Of a stretch of 64,000 nucleotides of DNA, positions 53,940 through 61,041 are shown in pieces. Made by a program: the position numbers and the translations under genes. The DNA comes from Planifilum sp021793745 (GTDB lineage Bacteria > Bacillota > Bacilli > Thermoactinomycetales > DSM-44946). The stretch's first letter is position 1, and every line of letters begins with the position of its first letter. Location of the stretch: assembly GCA_937983105.1 (NCBI GenBank), contig CALKAM010000006.1, positions 23,436-87,435 of the forward strand, written 5' to 3'. A model generated the notes under the pieces. The model was given only the letters and a program-made list of their open reading frames with translations. It ran no database searches and was not told the origin of the DNA.

Positions 53940-54239
53940 TAGGGGTTGTAAAGAAGATGAAACATCTTTGCAAAAAAACACGTCTATATCTATAGAGAGA
54001 CACCGAGATCTCCGTCGGGCGATGCCCGTGATCCCCGCTCCCCAGAGATCGGAGGGACCAAAAACCGCATTCATGACGCTTTGGTGAATGGGTGCGCGGG
54101 CTATTGTCAACGGGGCGCGACTGAAGTATACTTGAGACAGTAAACACCCTGTAATCTTTATGTAACATTTTCAGGCGTGTGGTTGACCCGGAAGCAGCGG
54201 ATGGGAGTCTTCACCATTTGGAAGCAGGAGTGGTAGCGG
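53940..54239. promoter_or_regulatory. Regulatory spacer before the initiating sugar transferase
   Basis: A promoter candidate, TTGTCA (54105-54110), 16 bases, TATACT (54127-54132), lies near a WalR-type site TGTAAT-CTTTA-TGTAAC (54150-54166) with a weaker third repeat AGTAAA (54139-54144) on the same 11-base spacing. If this promoter is used, the repeats lie just downstream of the start point, a repressor-like place. A near match, TGTAAA-GAAGA-TGAAAC, occurs at 53947-53963. Confidence 0.6.
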
Positions 54240-54887
54240 ATGCGTTCACGGGTGGTCTGCGATTACGAGGCATACGCCTTTGCCGAAAGGACACCGGAAA
54301 CCGTATCTCCCTTGTACCCCACGATCAAGCGGGTTTTTGAAATCGTCTTTTCCATCGTCTTTTTGATTGTCACCTTTCCGGTGCTTCTCCTGATTTCGAT
54401 CGCCATCAAATTGGAATCGAAGGGACCCGTCTTTTATCGTCAAGAGCGGATGGGTCTTCACGGCAAAACCTTTTATGTCCTGAAGCTCCGCTCGATGCGC
54501 ATCGATGCCGAGAAAAACGGTCCGCAATGGGCTGAAAAGAATGATCCCCGGGTCACCCGCGTCGGTCGATTCATCCGGAAGACCCGGATCGACGAGATTC
54601 CCCAGTTGATCAACATCCTTCGGGGAGATATGAGCTTGATCGGCCCCCGCCCGGAGCGTCCGTGTTTTACGGAGAAATTTGCCCGGGAGATCCCGGGGTT
54701 TAAGGACCGCCTGACGGTCAAGCCGGGATTGACGGGTTGGGCCCAGGTTAACGGGGGTTATGACGCGACTCCGCGGGAGAAATTTGAGATGGATATGTAT
54801 TACATTCGGAATCAATCCCTGGCGTTGGACATGAAGATTCTTCTGCGCACCGTGTGGGTCGTACTCTCGGGAAGCGGTGCCCGCTAA
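54240..54887 (+). CDS. Initiating undecaprenyl-phosphate sugar phosphotransferase
   Basis: Bacterial sugar transferase (PglC/WbaP C-terminal type) of 215 residues, which puts the first sugar-1-phosphate on undecaprenyl phosphate. One reentrant or transmembrane segment (about 30-58) is followed by GPVFYRQERMGLHGK, KLRSMR, DEIPQLINILRGDMSLIGPRPE-type signature pieces (DEIPQLINILRG) and KPGLTGWAQVNG. Resembles TuaA of B. subtilis. It is transcribed from its own spacer rather than at the head of the cluster. Confidence 0.92.
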   Translation: MRSRVVCDYEAYAFAERTPETVSPLYPTIKRVFEIVFSIVFLIVTFPVLLLISIAIKLESKGPVFYRQERMGLHGKTFYVLKLRSMRIDAEKNGPQWAEKNDPRVTRVGRFIRKTRIDEIPQLINILRGDMSLIGPRPERPCFTEKFAREIPGFKDRLTVKPGLTGWAQVNGGYDATPREKFEMDMYYIRNQSLALDMKILLRTVWVVLSGSGAR

Positions 54888-54924
54888 AAGGATTGCGATG
54901 TGGAAAAGCAAAGAGGGAAATCAA

Positions 54925-54950
54925 AGCCGGCCGAGTCGGTCGGCTTTTTT
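54925..54950 (+). terminator. Intrinsic terminator after the sugar transferase
   Basis: AGCCGGCC (54925-54932) pairs with GGTCGGCT (54938-54945), then TTTTTT. Confidence 0.8.
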
Positions 54951-55100
54951 CATGGGTCGAAAGGGCCGGAGCCGTCTCAGGAGGAAGACGGCGCCTTTTC
55001 GCCGGAAAATGCGGGGGGCCGGGGCAGGCAGCCGATTGCCGGTGCCTTCCAAGCGCCTGAAGGAGGGTTGGTTCCTTTCATACGCCCTTCCGCTCGATAT

Positions 55101-55133
55101 AAAAATCGACCGTTTTTAAGCGGTCGATTTTTT
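55101..55133. terminator. Bidirectional terminator
   Basis: AAAAATCGACCG (55101-55112) and CGGTCGATTTTTT (55121-55133) flank a TTTTTAAG loop. A- and T-runs on opposite sides let it end transcripts from both strands, including that of the small minus-strand gene at 55221-55331. Confidence 0.8.
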
Positions 55134-55220
55134 GCGTTTGCGATCTATTTTTATGGGAAAGTTTTATTTCCAACGGAATTGATTAGGTGCCCTATTTCTG
55201 CGATCGAGGTTTCGGACCGA

Positions 55221-55331
55221 TTAAAACAAGCCGCGCAGCGAATAGTAAATCAACAACCACAGGGGAACGCTCATCACGGTGGCGTTAAACAATCCGAACC
55301 AGAACGCTTTACCGACAACCGGGTAGTTCAT
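55221..55331 (-). CDS. Small membrane protein, 36 residues
   Basis: Short gene found by hand translation: starts MNYPVVGKAFWFGLF and ends LIYYSLRGLF, with one hydrophobic helix in the middle (about residues 10-30). A strong ribosome site, CGGAGGTG, lies 6 bases before the ATG. A perfect TATAAT (minus strand, 55369-55364) lies 33 bases upstream and a WalR-type site further up. A bidirectional terminator follows. Product unknown; I recognise no family. Confidence 0.65.
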   Translation of the reverse strand: MNYPVVGKAFWFGLFNATVMSVPLWLLIYYSLRGLF

Positions 55332-55363
55332 GGGGGGCACCTCCGAAAACCTTTGCTAATTGT

Positions 55364-55433
55364 ATTATACGTTATCACACCGCTCGATTGGGGATTTTTT
55401 GTCAATTGTAAACGAAATGTAATGCTGAGGTAA
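55364..55433 (-). promoter_or_regulatory. Promoter and WalR-type site for the small membrane gene
   Basis: On the minus strand a TATAAT (55369-55364) lacks a good -35. On the plus strand TGTAAA-CGAAA-TGTAAT (55407-55423) matches TGTWAH-N5-TGTWAH exactly, and a third, weaker GGTAAT (55429) keeps the 11-base spacing. An activator site upstream of a weak promoter is a plausible reading. Confidence 0.6.
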
Positions 55434-55462
55434 TCTCGATGCCCCGAAGCTCAAAGGATCGG

Positions 55463-56101
55463 TCAATCTTCCCGTTCCCGGTAATCGATTGCCCCTTCGG
55501 TCACGGTACCCTGCCCGCCGGTGATCTCGGCGAAGCGTTTGATGAAGGATTTTTCCTCCCCGACGGGGATCCATACGGTCCACCTCACCTTATCCGTGAA
55601 GCGGGGCGGATCGGTGTCGTAACCGGCGGTTCGGAGGGCGTGCTCCACTTTGCCCATCTGGGAATAGTCCAGGGTGACTTCCATGGCCCGATGGAGCTGC
55701 CGGATCACGACGCCGGCTTCGTCCAAGCCGGCGGAGGCGGATTGGCTGTACGCCCGGATCAGGCCGCCCGCTCCCAGTTTAATCCCCCCGAAATATCGGG
55801 TGACGACAACGGCAGTATCCACCAGATTTCGGGCGCGGATCACCTCCAGGATCGGGCGGCCGGCGGTGCCGGCCGGCTCCCCGTCGTCGGAGGAGCGTTG
55901 CACTTCCCCGTTGCGACCGACAACCCAGGCATAGCAGTTGTGGGTGGCGTTCCAGTGGCGACGGGTGATTTCCTGGACGAAATTGGCGGCTTCCTCTTCG
56001 GATTCGACCCGGTTGACGTAGGTGATAAAGCGGGATTTTTGGATGATGATCTCCGTTTCTCCGTACTGTTTGACGGTGCGGTATTGCAATGGTTGGGTCA
56101 T
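55463..56101 (-). CDS. yvyE: YigZ/YvyE family protein (IMPACT)
   Basis: Protein of 212 residues in the IMPACT/UPF0029 family. Signatures: KSRFITYVNRVESEEEAANF, NATHNCYAWVVG, SSDDGEPAGTAGRPILEVI and VTRYFGGIKLGAGGLIRAYS. Family members may bind RNA or modulate translation, but a precise function is not fixed. In B. subtilis yvyE lies beside wall-polymer genes (lytR, tagO), comparable to its place here. AAGGAG precedes the ATG. Confidence 0.93.
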   Translation of the reverse strand: MTQPLQYRTVKQYGETEIIIQKSRFITYVNRVESEEEAANFVQEITRRHWNATHNCYAWVVGRNGEVQRSSDDGEPAGTAGRPILEVIRARNLVDTAVVVTRYFGGIKLGAGGLIRAYSQSASAGLDEAGVVIRQLHRAMEVTLDYSQMGKVEHALRTAGYDTDPPRFTDKVRWTVWIPVGEEKSFIKRFAEITGGQGTVTEGAIDYRERED

Positions 56102-56510
56102 TGTAGCGTCAGCTCCTTATCGATTGGGATCGAAGGAGGGGTGTAGAAACAAAAAGAGGCACCCTTTTTGAAAGAGATTGTCGAAAGGGTAGCCGTAACG
56201 GTGCATATTTGCTATGATGGACTCGCATTCCATAAAAATATTTTGATTCCTTTTTTAGGGAAGATCCATCGGGGAACCATCCGAAGGGGGAGTCCGACAT
56301 GTTTTATACCCTGGGAATCCATCCGTTCTACCATCTTCCGGCTCCGGAAGCTCTCTGTTTCCCTTTATCCAATAAAGAGCCCGGTTTTGTCCGGATGCGA
56401 TCCGGCACAAGGGCCCGGGCAGAACAATGGTTGATTCCACTTTCCGGTTTAGATCCGCGAGGCTGCCACTGCTCGGATGTCGCTCCGATTCCCCAAGTGC
56501 GGGGACCGAC
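56102..56510. other. Unassigned spacer between yvyE and the LCP gene
   Basis: About 410 bases. Short open frames on both strands (for example plus 56299-56514) lack family-like sequence. A TATGAT at 56213 on the plus strand follows a TGC but has no gene downstream. No feature I can support. Confidence 0.4.
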
Positions 56511-57584
56511 TTAGTACTGGGTCTGTTCACCTTCATTCTCCGGGGCCGCACCCGGATCCGGCTGCGCCGTTTCCTCCTCCGGGGACGGGGGATCCAGTTC
56601 GAGGTGCTCCCGGAGGATTTGGCTGACCCGTTGCTTTTCAGCTTCGCTCACCTGTACAATCGAAGCATTTTGACCCCCGATTTGAACCCAGCCGTCCGTC
56701 ACCTTTAGTTCGATCATGTCGATATTATCCTTCGAGATCTTCCGGTACAGGTCCTGCATGGCGAGCAGCTCCCGCACCTTGAAGCTGGTGGAGATATTTT
56801 CTCCCAGGATGTCCATGATCTGATTGACTTTGGTCAATCCCTTGAGGCTCAGCGCTTGGTCCATCAGGCTGACCAGCACTTCCCGTTGCCGCTCGTTTCG
56901 GCCGAGATCCCCCCGGGGGTCCCGTTTTCGCATGCGAACGTAGGAGAGGGCCTGATCGCCGTTCAAATGCATGGGTCCCTTTTTAAAGTAGTATCTCTCC
57001 GGACTGCCCAATTTTTTCTCCCAGAAGTCGAACTTCACATTGACATCCACTCCGCCCAGGGCGTCCACCACATCGATGAAACCCTTGAAGTTCACTTTGG
57101 CGTAGTGGTCGATGGGAACGTTCAACATCTGTTCGATCGTTTCGGCGGTGTTGGTGACCGGGTCCACTCCTTTTTGTCTTCCCCAATAGGATGCGGAGTT
57201 GATCTTGTCCCTGTGCCCGCCGGTATTGGCGATCTCCACGTAGCTGTCCCGCGGGATGCTGACCATCTTGATGGAGTGGTTTTTGGGGTTGACTGCGGCC
57301 ACGATGATGACGTCTGGCCGCCAATTATCATTTTCCTTCGTCACATCCGTACCCAAAAGGAGCACGGTGAAGGGGTCTTCGATGGTCACTTCGTTGTCTC
57401 GCAAGTCTGATTTTTCACGGTCCATGGGCTTGTGCGTGTCGGCGGCCGCGTCCCAGGTCCGATAAAAGAGGTAGCTGGCAGAAAGGACGATAACGGCCAA
57501 TGAGAGGAAAGTGGCGCGAAGCAGCCATTTTCTAATCCGTTTTTTTCGGACACGCTCAACTCGGCTCTGGTTAATTCGTCTCAT
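56511..57584 (-). CDS. LytR-CpsA-Psr (LCP) family ligase 1
   Basis: Membrane-anchored enzyme of 357 residues that transfers polymers from undecaprenyl pyrophosphate to peptidoglycan. A basic N-terminus and one transmembrane helix (about 22-45) precede the LCP domain: LLLGTDVTKEND, WRPDVIIVAAVNP, MVSIPRDSYVEI, GHRDKINSASYWG and GPMHLNGDQALSYVRMRKRD. The arginines and aspartates bind the lipid pyrophosphate and metal. A 40-residue acidic, proline-rich tail ends the protein. Its nearness to the polysaccharide cluster suggests it attaches that polymer. Confidence 0.93.
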   Translation of the reverse strand: MRRINQSRVERVRKKRIRKWLLRATFLSLAVIVLSASYLFYRTWDAAADTHKPMDREKSDLRDNEVTIEDPFTVLLLGTDVTKENDNWRPDVIIVAAVNPKNHSIKMVSIPRDSYVEIANTGGHRDKINSASYWGRQKGVDPVTNTAETIEQMLNVPIDHYAKVNFKGFIDVVDALGGVDVNVKFDFWEKKLGSPERYYFKKGPMHLNGDQALSYVRMRKRDPRGDLGRNERQREVLVSLMDQALSLKGLTKVNQIMDILGENISTSFKVRELLAMQDLYRKISKDNIDMIELKVTDGWVQIGGQNASIVQVSEAEKQRVSQILREHLELDPPSPEEETAQPDPGAAPENEGEQTQY

Positions 57585-57624
57585 GGCCTTTCCTCACTTT
57601 ATGTCCCCTTAACATTCTCTCCTC

Positions 57625-57653
57625 ATACTATCATCTTATTTCTAGCTGCTCAA
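57625..57653 (-). promoter_or_regulatory. Sigma-A type promoter for LCP ligase 1
   Basis: On the minus strand TTGAGC (57653-57648), 17 bases, TAGTAT (57630-57625), about 40 bases before the start codon. Confidence 0.65.
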
Positions 57654-57680
57654 GTAGAAAAATAATAAATTATGCGGTTG

Positions 57681-58613
57681 TCAACTTTCCAATTCCAGGT
57701 GGTGGCGCAATAGGGAACGAACCCGGAGCCGCTCCTTTTCCGGAACGATGAAATAGTACCGTCTGCGCCATTCGTCATGGCCGCGAAGCCGAATCGTTTC
57801 AATGTTTTTTTCAGGCACCCGGGACAGGGTGTAGTACAAGCTAACGGCATCCCGCAAAGTCAGGGACGTTTCCGTATAGCGGCGAAGGAGACGAAACAGC
57901 CGATTCAGCTTGAGTAGGGTGGAGGGCTGTTTGCTTTTATGCCAGAGGCTGCGCAGCAATTGCTGCTGGCGGCGGTGGCGGTCGAAGTCGTCGGTTCCCG
58001 TCCGGTCCCGGATATAGGCCAGCGCCTGGGCTCCGTTCAAATGCATGGGTCCCTTGCGGAAGCGATGGCCCAGGTAGGAAAAAGAGCGGGGACTCGTCAC
58101 ATCGACCCCCTGAAACAGGTCGATGATTTTCTGAAAGCCCTCCATATCCACCTTTATATAATGGTCGATGGGGATGTCTAAAAAAGCCTCCAGGGTTTGA
58201 ACGGTGGAAGAGATCCCTTCGCCGAGGGCGTAGGCGTGGTTGATCTTGTCCAGTGCCGTCCGGCCCTTTCCCAGTTGGAGCCGGGTCTTGGTGTCCCGCG
58301 GCACATGGAGGAGCTTCACGCTCTTTTTTTTCGGGTGGATGGTCAATAGCACCAGGGCGTCCGTCCGCCCGGGATCTTCCCTGCGTCGATCCACACCGAT
58401 CAAAAGCAGGGAGGTGGGCCGGTCAAGGGGAACCGGCTTTGGCGCATCGGATGGTTTTCGGAGGCCCCCCTCGATCGAATCTTGTCTGACGGATTCCTCC
58501 CGGGGCTCCTTTTGTTTCCCGGGGGGATGGGTGTAGGCGTTCCAGATTCCGAGTCCGCCGAGGAACAGGAGAAAGACCGCTAAGGTGACCATGAGACGAA
58601 GTGCCCTTGGCAT
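57681..58613 (-). CDS. LytR-CpsA-Psr (LCP) family ligase 2
   Basis: Second LCP protein, 310 residues, with an N-terminal membrane helix (about 5-26) and the LCP domain: SLLLIGVDRRREDPGRTDALVLLTI in part, LLHVPRDTKTRL, DKINHAYALGEG and GPMHLNGAQALAYIRDRTG. It lacks the acidic tail of ligase 1. The two share the same orientation but a promoter lies between them, so they may be regulated separately and serve different polymers, such as teichoic acid and the polysaccharide here. Confidence 0.92.
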   Translation of the reverse strand: MPRALRLMVTLAVFLLFLGGLGIWNAYTHPPGKQKEPREESVRQDSIEGGLRKPSDAPKPVPLDRPTSLLLIGVDRRREDPGRTDALVLLTIHPKKKSVKLLHVPRDTKTRLQLGKGRTALDKINHAYALGEGISSTVQTLEAFLDIPIDHYIKVDMEGFQKIIDLFQGVDVTSPRSFSYLGHRFRKGPMHLNGAQALAYIRDRTGTDDFDRHRRQQQLLRSLWHKSKQPSTLLKLNRLFRLLRRYTETSLTLRDAVSLYYTLSRVPEKNIETIRLRGHDEWRRRYYFIVPEKERLRVRSLLRHHLELES

Positions 58614-58852
58614 GGGATTTCCCTCTTTTCGAAACGGGTCGATCGCGCTTTTGGCATCCCCGTCCGTGATGATGGTTATGGTTGTAGTTTTTCATTCTCC
58701 TTTATTCTCTATAAGCCGGTTTTCGTTTTTGTCGACAGATGGATCCCCTTGCGGCGGGCTGGGAATTCCGTTTTTATATGGCTGCAAAAGTTGTAAGAAA
58801 AAAACCGGTTTCGAAAGGAAAGGAACGGAAGGGCGGAGGGGTTCCGGGCACC

Positions 58853-58881
58853 TTGTCATTCCACCGCTTTTACGTTATCCT
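58853..58881 (+). promoter_or_regulatory. Sigma-A type promoter of the metK leader
   Basis: TTGTCA (58853-58858), a 17-base spacer and TATCCT (58876-58881). A start near 58888 gives a leader of about 240 bases before metK. Confidence 0.65.
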
Positions 58882-58887
58882 ATTCCT

Positions 58888-59125
58888 GATGAACGGCCCC
58901 ATACCCTCTGACAAAAGCCCTTGAAGCGGAATTCGGGATGAAGCCGGGATGGCATTTCAAGGGATGACCATACTTGAAGCGCCACCATCGAGGACCGATC
59001 AGGGTATAAGCACCTTTCCTCGGGGAAAGGTTTTTTTGTTTGCCGTGCGTAAGGGTAGAGCACCCCGCTTACCGGCCGATAGGGGTCCACGGCACTCATG
59101 CGGGAAAGCAAAGGAGGAAATGACC
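58888..59125 (+). promoter_or_regulatory. Structured metK leader with internal terminator
   Basis: ATACCCT (58901-58907) pairs with AGGGTAT (59001-59007) to close a domain. Inside, TTCAAG (58956-58961) can pair with CTTGAA at 58920-58925 (extended to eight pairs) or with CTTGAA at 58973-58978, so two folds exclude each other. A terminator follows: CCTTTCC (59013-59019), GGAAAGG (59024-59030), seven Ts. A further stem pair, TGCCGTG (59041) with CACGGCA (59088), lies before the ribosome site. No S-box consensus was recognised. Looks like an attenuator or riboswitch; the ligand is unknown. Confidence 0.55.
59013..59037 (+). terminator. Intrinsic terminator within the metK leader
   Basis: Seven-pair stem with TCGG loop and seven Ts, 90 bases before metK. 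No plus-strand gene lies upstream that it could serve, which supports a leader role. Confidence 0.8.
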
Positions 59126-60319
59126 ATGACCTCGCGCAGCTTGTTCACGTCCGAATCTGTGACGGCAGGGCATCCGGACAAGATCTGTGACCAGATCTCC
59201 GATGCGGTTTTGGATGCGATTTTAACCAATGATCCCAACGCCCGGGTCGCCTGTGAGACAGCGGTGACGACCGGCTTGGTGCTGGTTTCCGGGGAGATTT
59301 CCACGGCCTGCTATGTGGATATCCCGAAAATTGTCCGGGAGACCATCCGGGACATCGGTTATACCCGCGCCAAGTACGGGTTTGACGCGGATACCTGCGC
59401 CGTGCTGACCTCCATCGACGAGCAATCCTCCGACATCGCGATGGGGGTGGACACGGCTCTGGAAAAGCGGGAAGGGCGGATGACCGAGGAGGAGATCGAG
59501 GCCATCGGAGCCGGCGACCAGGGAATGATGTTCGGTTTTGCCTGCAACGAGACGCCGGAACTGATGCCCTTGCCGATTTCCCTGGCGCACCGGCTGGCCC
59601 GCCGCCTCCATCAGGTGCGGGCGGAGGGCATCCTTCCCTATCTGCGGCCCGACGGCAAGACCCAGGTGACGGTGGAATATGAAGGGGACCGTCCGGTGAG
59701 GATCGATACCGTTGTCGTGTCGGCCCAACATGCCGAGGACGTCACCCTGTCCCGGATCAAGGAAGATATCCTGGATCACGTGATCCGTCCGGTCGTCCCG
59801 GAAGAGATGCTGGCCGCGGATACCAAGTATTTCATCAACCCGACGGGGCGCTTTGTGATCGGGGGCCCCCAGGGGGACGCCGGCTTGACCGGGCGGAAGA
59901 TTATCGTCGACACTTACGGAGGATATGCCCGCCACGGCGGGGGAGCCTTTTCCGGCAAGGATCCGACCAAGGTGGACCGTTCCGGAGCCTATGCCGCCCG
60001 TTATGTGGCCAAAAACATCGTTGCCGCCGGGTTGGCCGACAAATGCGAAGTCCAAGTGGCCTACGCCATCGGCGTATCACAACCGGTTTCCATCCGCGTG
60101 GATACCTTTGGCACGGGCAAGGTGGATGAGGGGCGTTTGACGGAGCTGGTCCGAGCCCACTTTGACCTGCGTCCGGCGGGAATCATCCGCTCTCTGGACC
60201 TCCGCCGTCCCATTTATCGGCAAACCGCCGCTTACGGGCACTTTGGACGGGAGGACCTCGACCTCCCCTGGGAACGGACGGACAAAGCGGAGCAGTTGCG
60301 CAGGGATGCGGGGCTTTGA
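59126..60319 (+). CDS. metK: S-adenosylmethionine synthetase
   Basis: Makes SAM from methionine and ATP. The 397-residue protein shows LFTSESVTAGHPDKICDQI near the N-terminus, the signature GAGDQGMMFGFA and the P-loop-like GGGAFSGKDPTKVDRS. ATG 59126 is preferred because AAGGAGG (59111-59117) then lies 8 bases away; ATG 59120 is too close. Preceded by the structured leader. Complete and without oddities. Confidence 0.97.
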   Translation: MTSRSLFTSESVTAGHPDKICDQISDAVLDAILTNDPNARVACETAVTTGLVLVSGEISTACYVDIPKIVRETIRDIGYTRAKYGFDADTCAVLTSIDEQSSDIAMGVDTALEKREGRMTEEEIEAIGAGDQGMMFGFACNETPELMPLPISLAHRLARRLHQVRAEGILPYLRPDGKTQVTVEYEGDRPVRIDTVVVSAQHAEDVTLSRIKEDILDHVIRPVVPEEMLAADTKYFINPTGRFVIGGPQGDAGLTGRKIIVDTYGGYARHGGGAFSGKDPTKVDRSGAYAARYVAKNIVAAGLADKCEVQVAYAIGVSQPVSIRVDTFGTGKVDEGRLTELVRAHFDLRPAGIIRSLDLRRPIYRQTAAYGHFGREDLDLPWERTDKAEQLRRDAGL

Positions 60320-60366
60320 AAATCGGATGCGAACATCGCTTTCTCGATACGTTGTCCAACATCGCC

Positions 60367-60389
60367 GGGGAGGAAACCTCCCCTTTTTT
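60367..60389 (+). terminator. Intrinsic terminator after metK
   Basis: GGGGAGG (60367-60373) pairs with CCTCCCC (60377-60383), AAA loop, then six Ts. Confidence 0.85.
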
Positions 60390-60617
60390 CTTTTGATCAC
60401 CGCCTCCGGAGCAGGGGCGGTGTTTTCACCGGGGTTTTTGCCCTTAAGTTCAGGGGGTAAAATATGGATGAGAAGGGGAAGGAAAACTTTTCTGCATCGG
60501 AGAGAATTCCCCTCCCATTTCTGAAGTTTGGGAAAATACGGGCGGTGCGGGGGCTGTCGATCCTCACGAACCACCTGTGCTTTTGTCACATATATTGTGG
60601 CAAAGGAGGGACGGTCG

Positions 60618-61028
60618 ATGGAATGGGTGCTGTGGGGACTGGTACTGTATGGATCCCTTTGGTTTTTGCTCAAGGGCTATGCGCGCTCCATGCTGCTCCG
60701 GTACGAGCCGGCGGCCTCGCATCTCGTAGTAGTGACGCGGAACAATCAGAGCAGCATCGAGTGGGTGATTCGTTCCTTCTTTTTCTGGAGCTGGTTGAGC
60801 GGAAGAACCTGTCAGGTCAGCTGCCTGGATACGGGATCCTCCGACGATACCCTGGTCATCCTGAGGCGATTGAAACATCGCTATCCTTGGATTCGCATCC
60901 GCTCCGTTCCGGAACACCAACTGGCGGAGCCGACGACGATCGAGGAGGTGGAGTTGGAGCAGGCGATCGTGATGGATCTGCGCAATCGGCAGTACGCCTG
61001 GGATCTCCCCTTCGATCTCCACGGATGA
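60618..61028 (+). CDS. Short GT-A-like protein of unknown function
   Basis: Protein of 136 residues. A short hydrophobic N-terminus (VLWGLVLYGSLWFLLKGYA) is followed by HLVVVTRNNQSSIEWVIRSF and CLDTGSSDDTLVILRRLKH, which recall the nucleotide-binding half of family 2 glycosyltransferases. The acceptor half is missing, so it may not be an active transferase. AAAGGAGGG supports the ATG at 60618. It lies just ahead of comFA with a 13-base gap and may be cotranscribed. Function unknown. Confidence 0.65.
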   Translation: MEWVLWGLVLYGSLWFLLKGYARSMLLRYEPAASHLVVVTRNNQSSIEWVIRSFFFWSWLSGRTCQVSCLDTGSSDDTLVILRRLKHRYPWIRIRSVPEHQLAEPTTIEEVELEQAIVMDLRNRQYAWDLPFDLHG

Positions 61029-61041
61029 TCGAAGGGGTTTG

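Noticed and set aside
54900..55433. A 177-codon plus-strand frame after the sugar transferase
   Set aside because: It runs through two terminators and over the opposite-strand small gene, and shows no family-like sequence.
58888..59012. Classical S-box (SAM-I) riboswitch before metK
   Set aside because: I looked for the conserved AGAG-GG and GGCAACC core segments and found only a partial GATGAAGCC match. Kept as an unknown structured leader instead.
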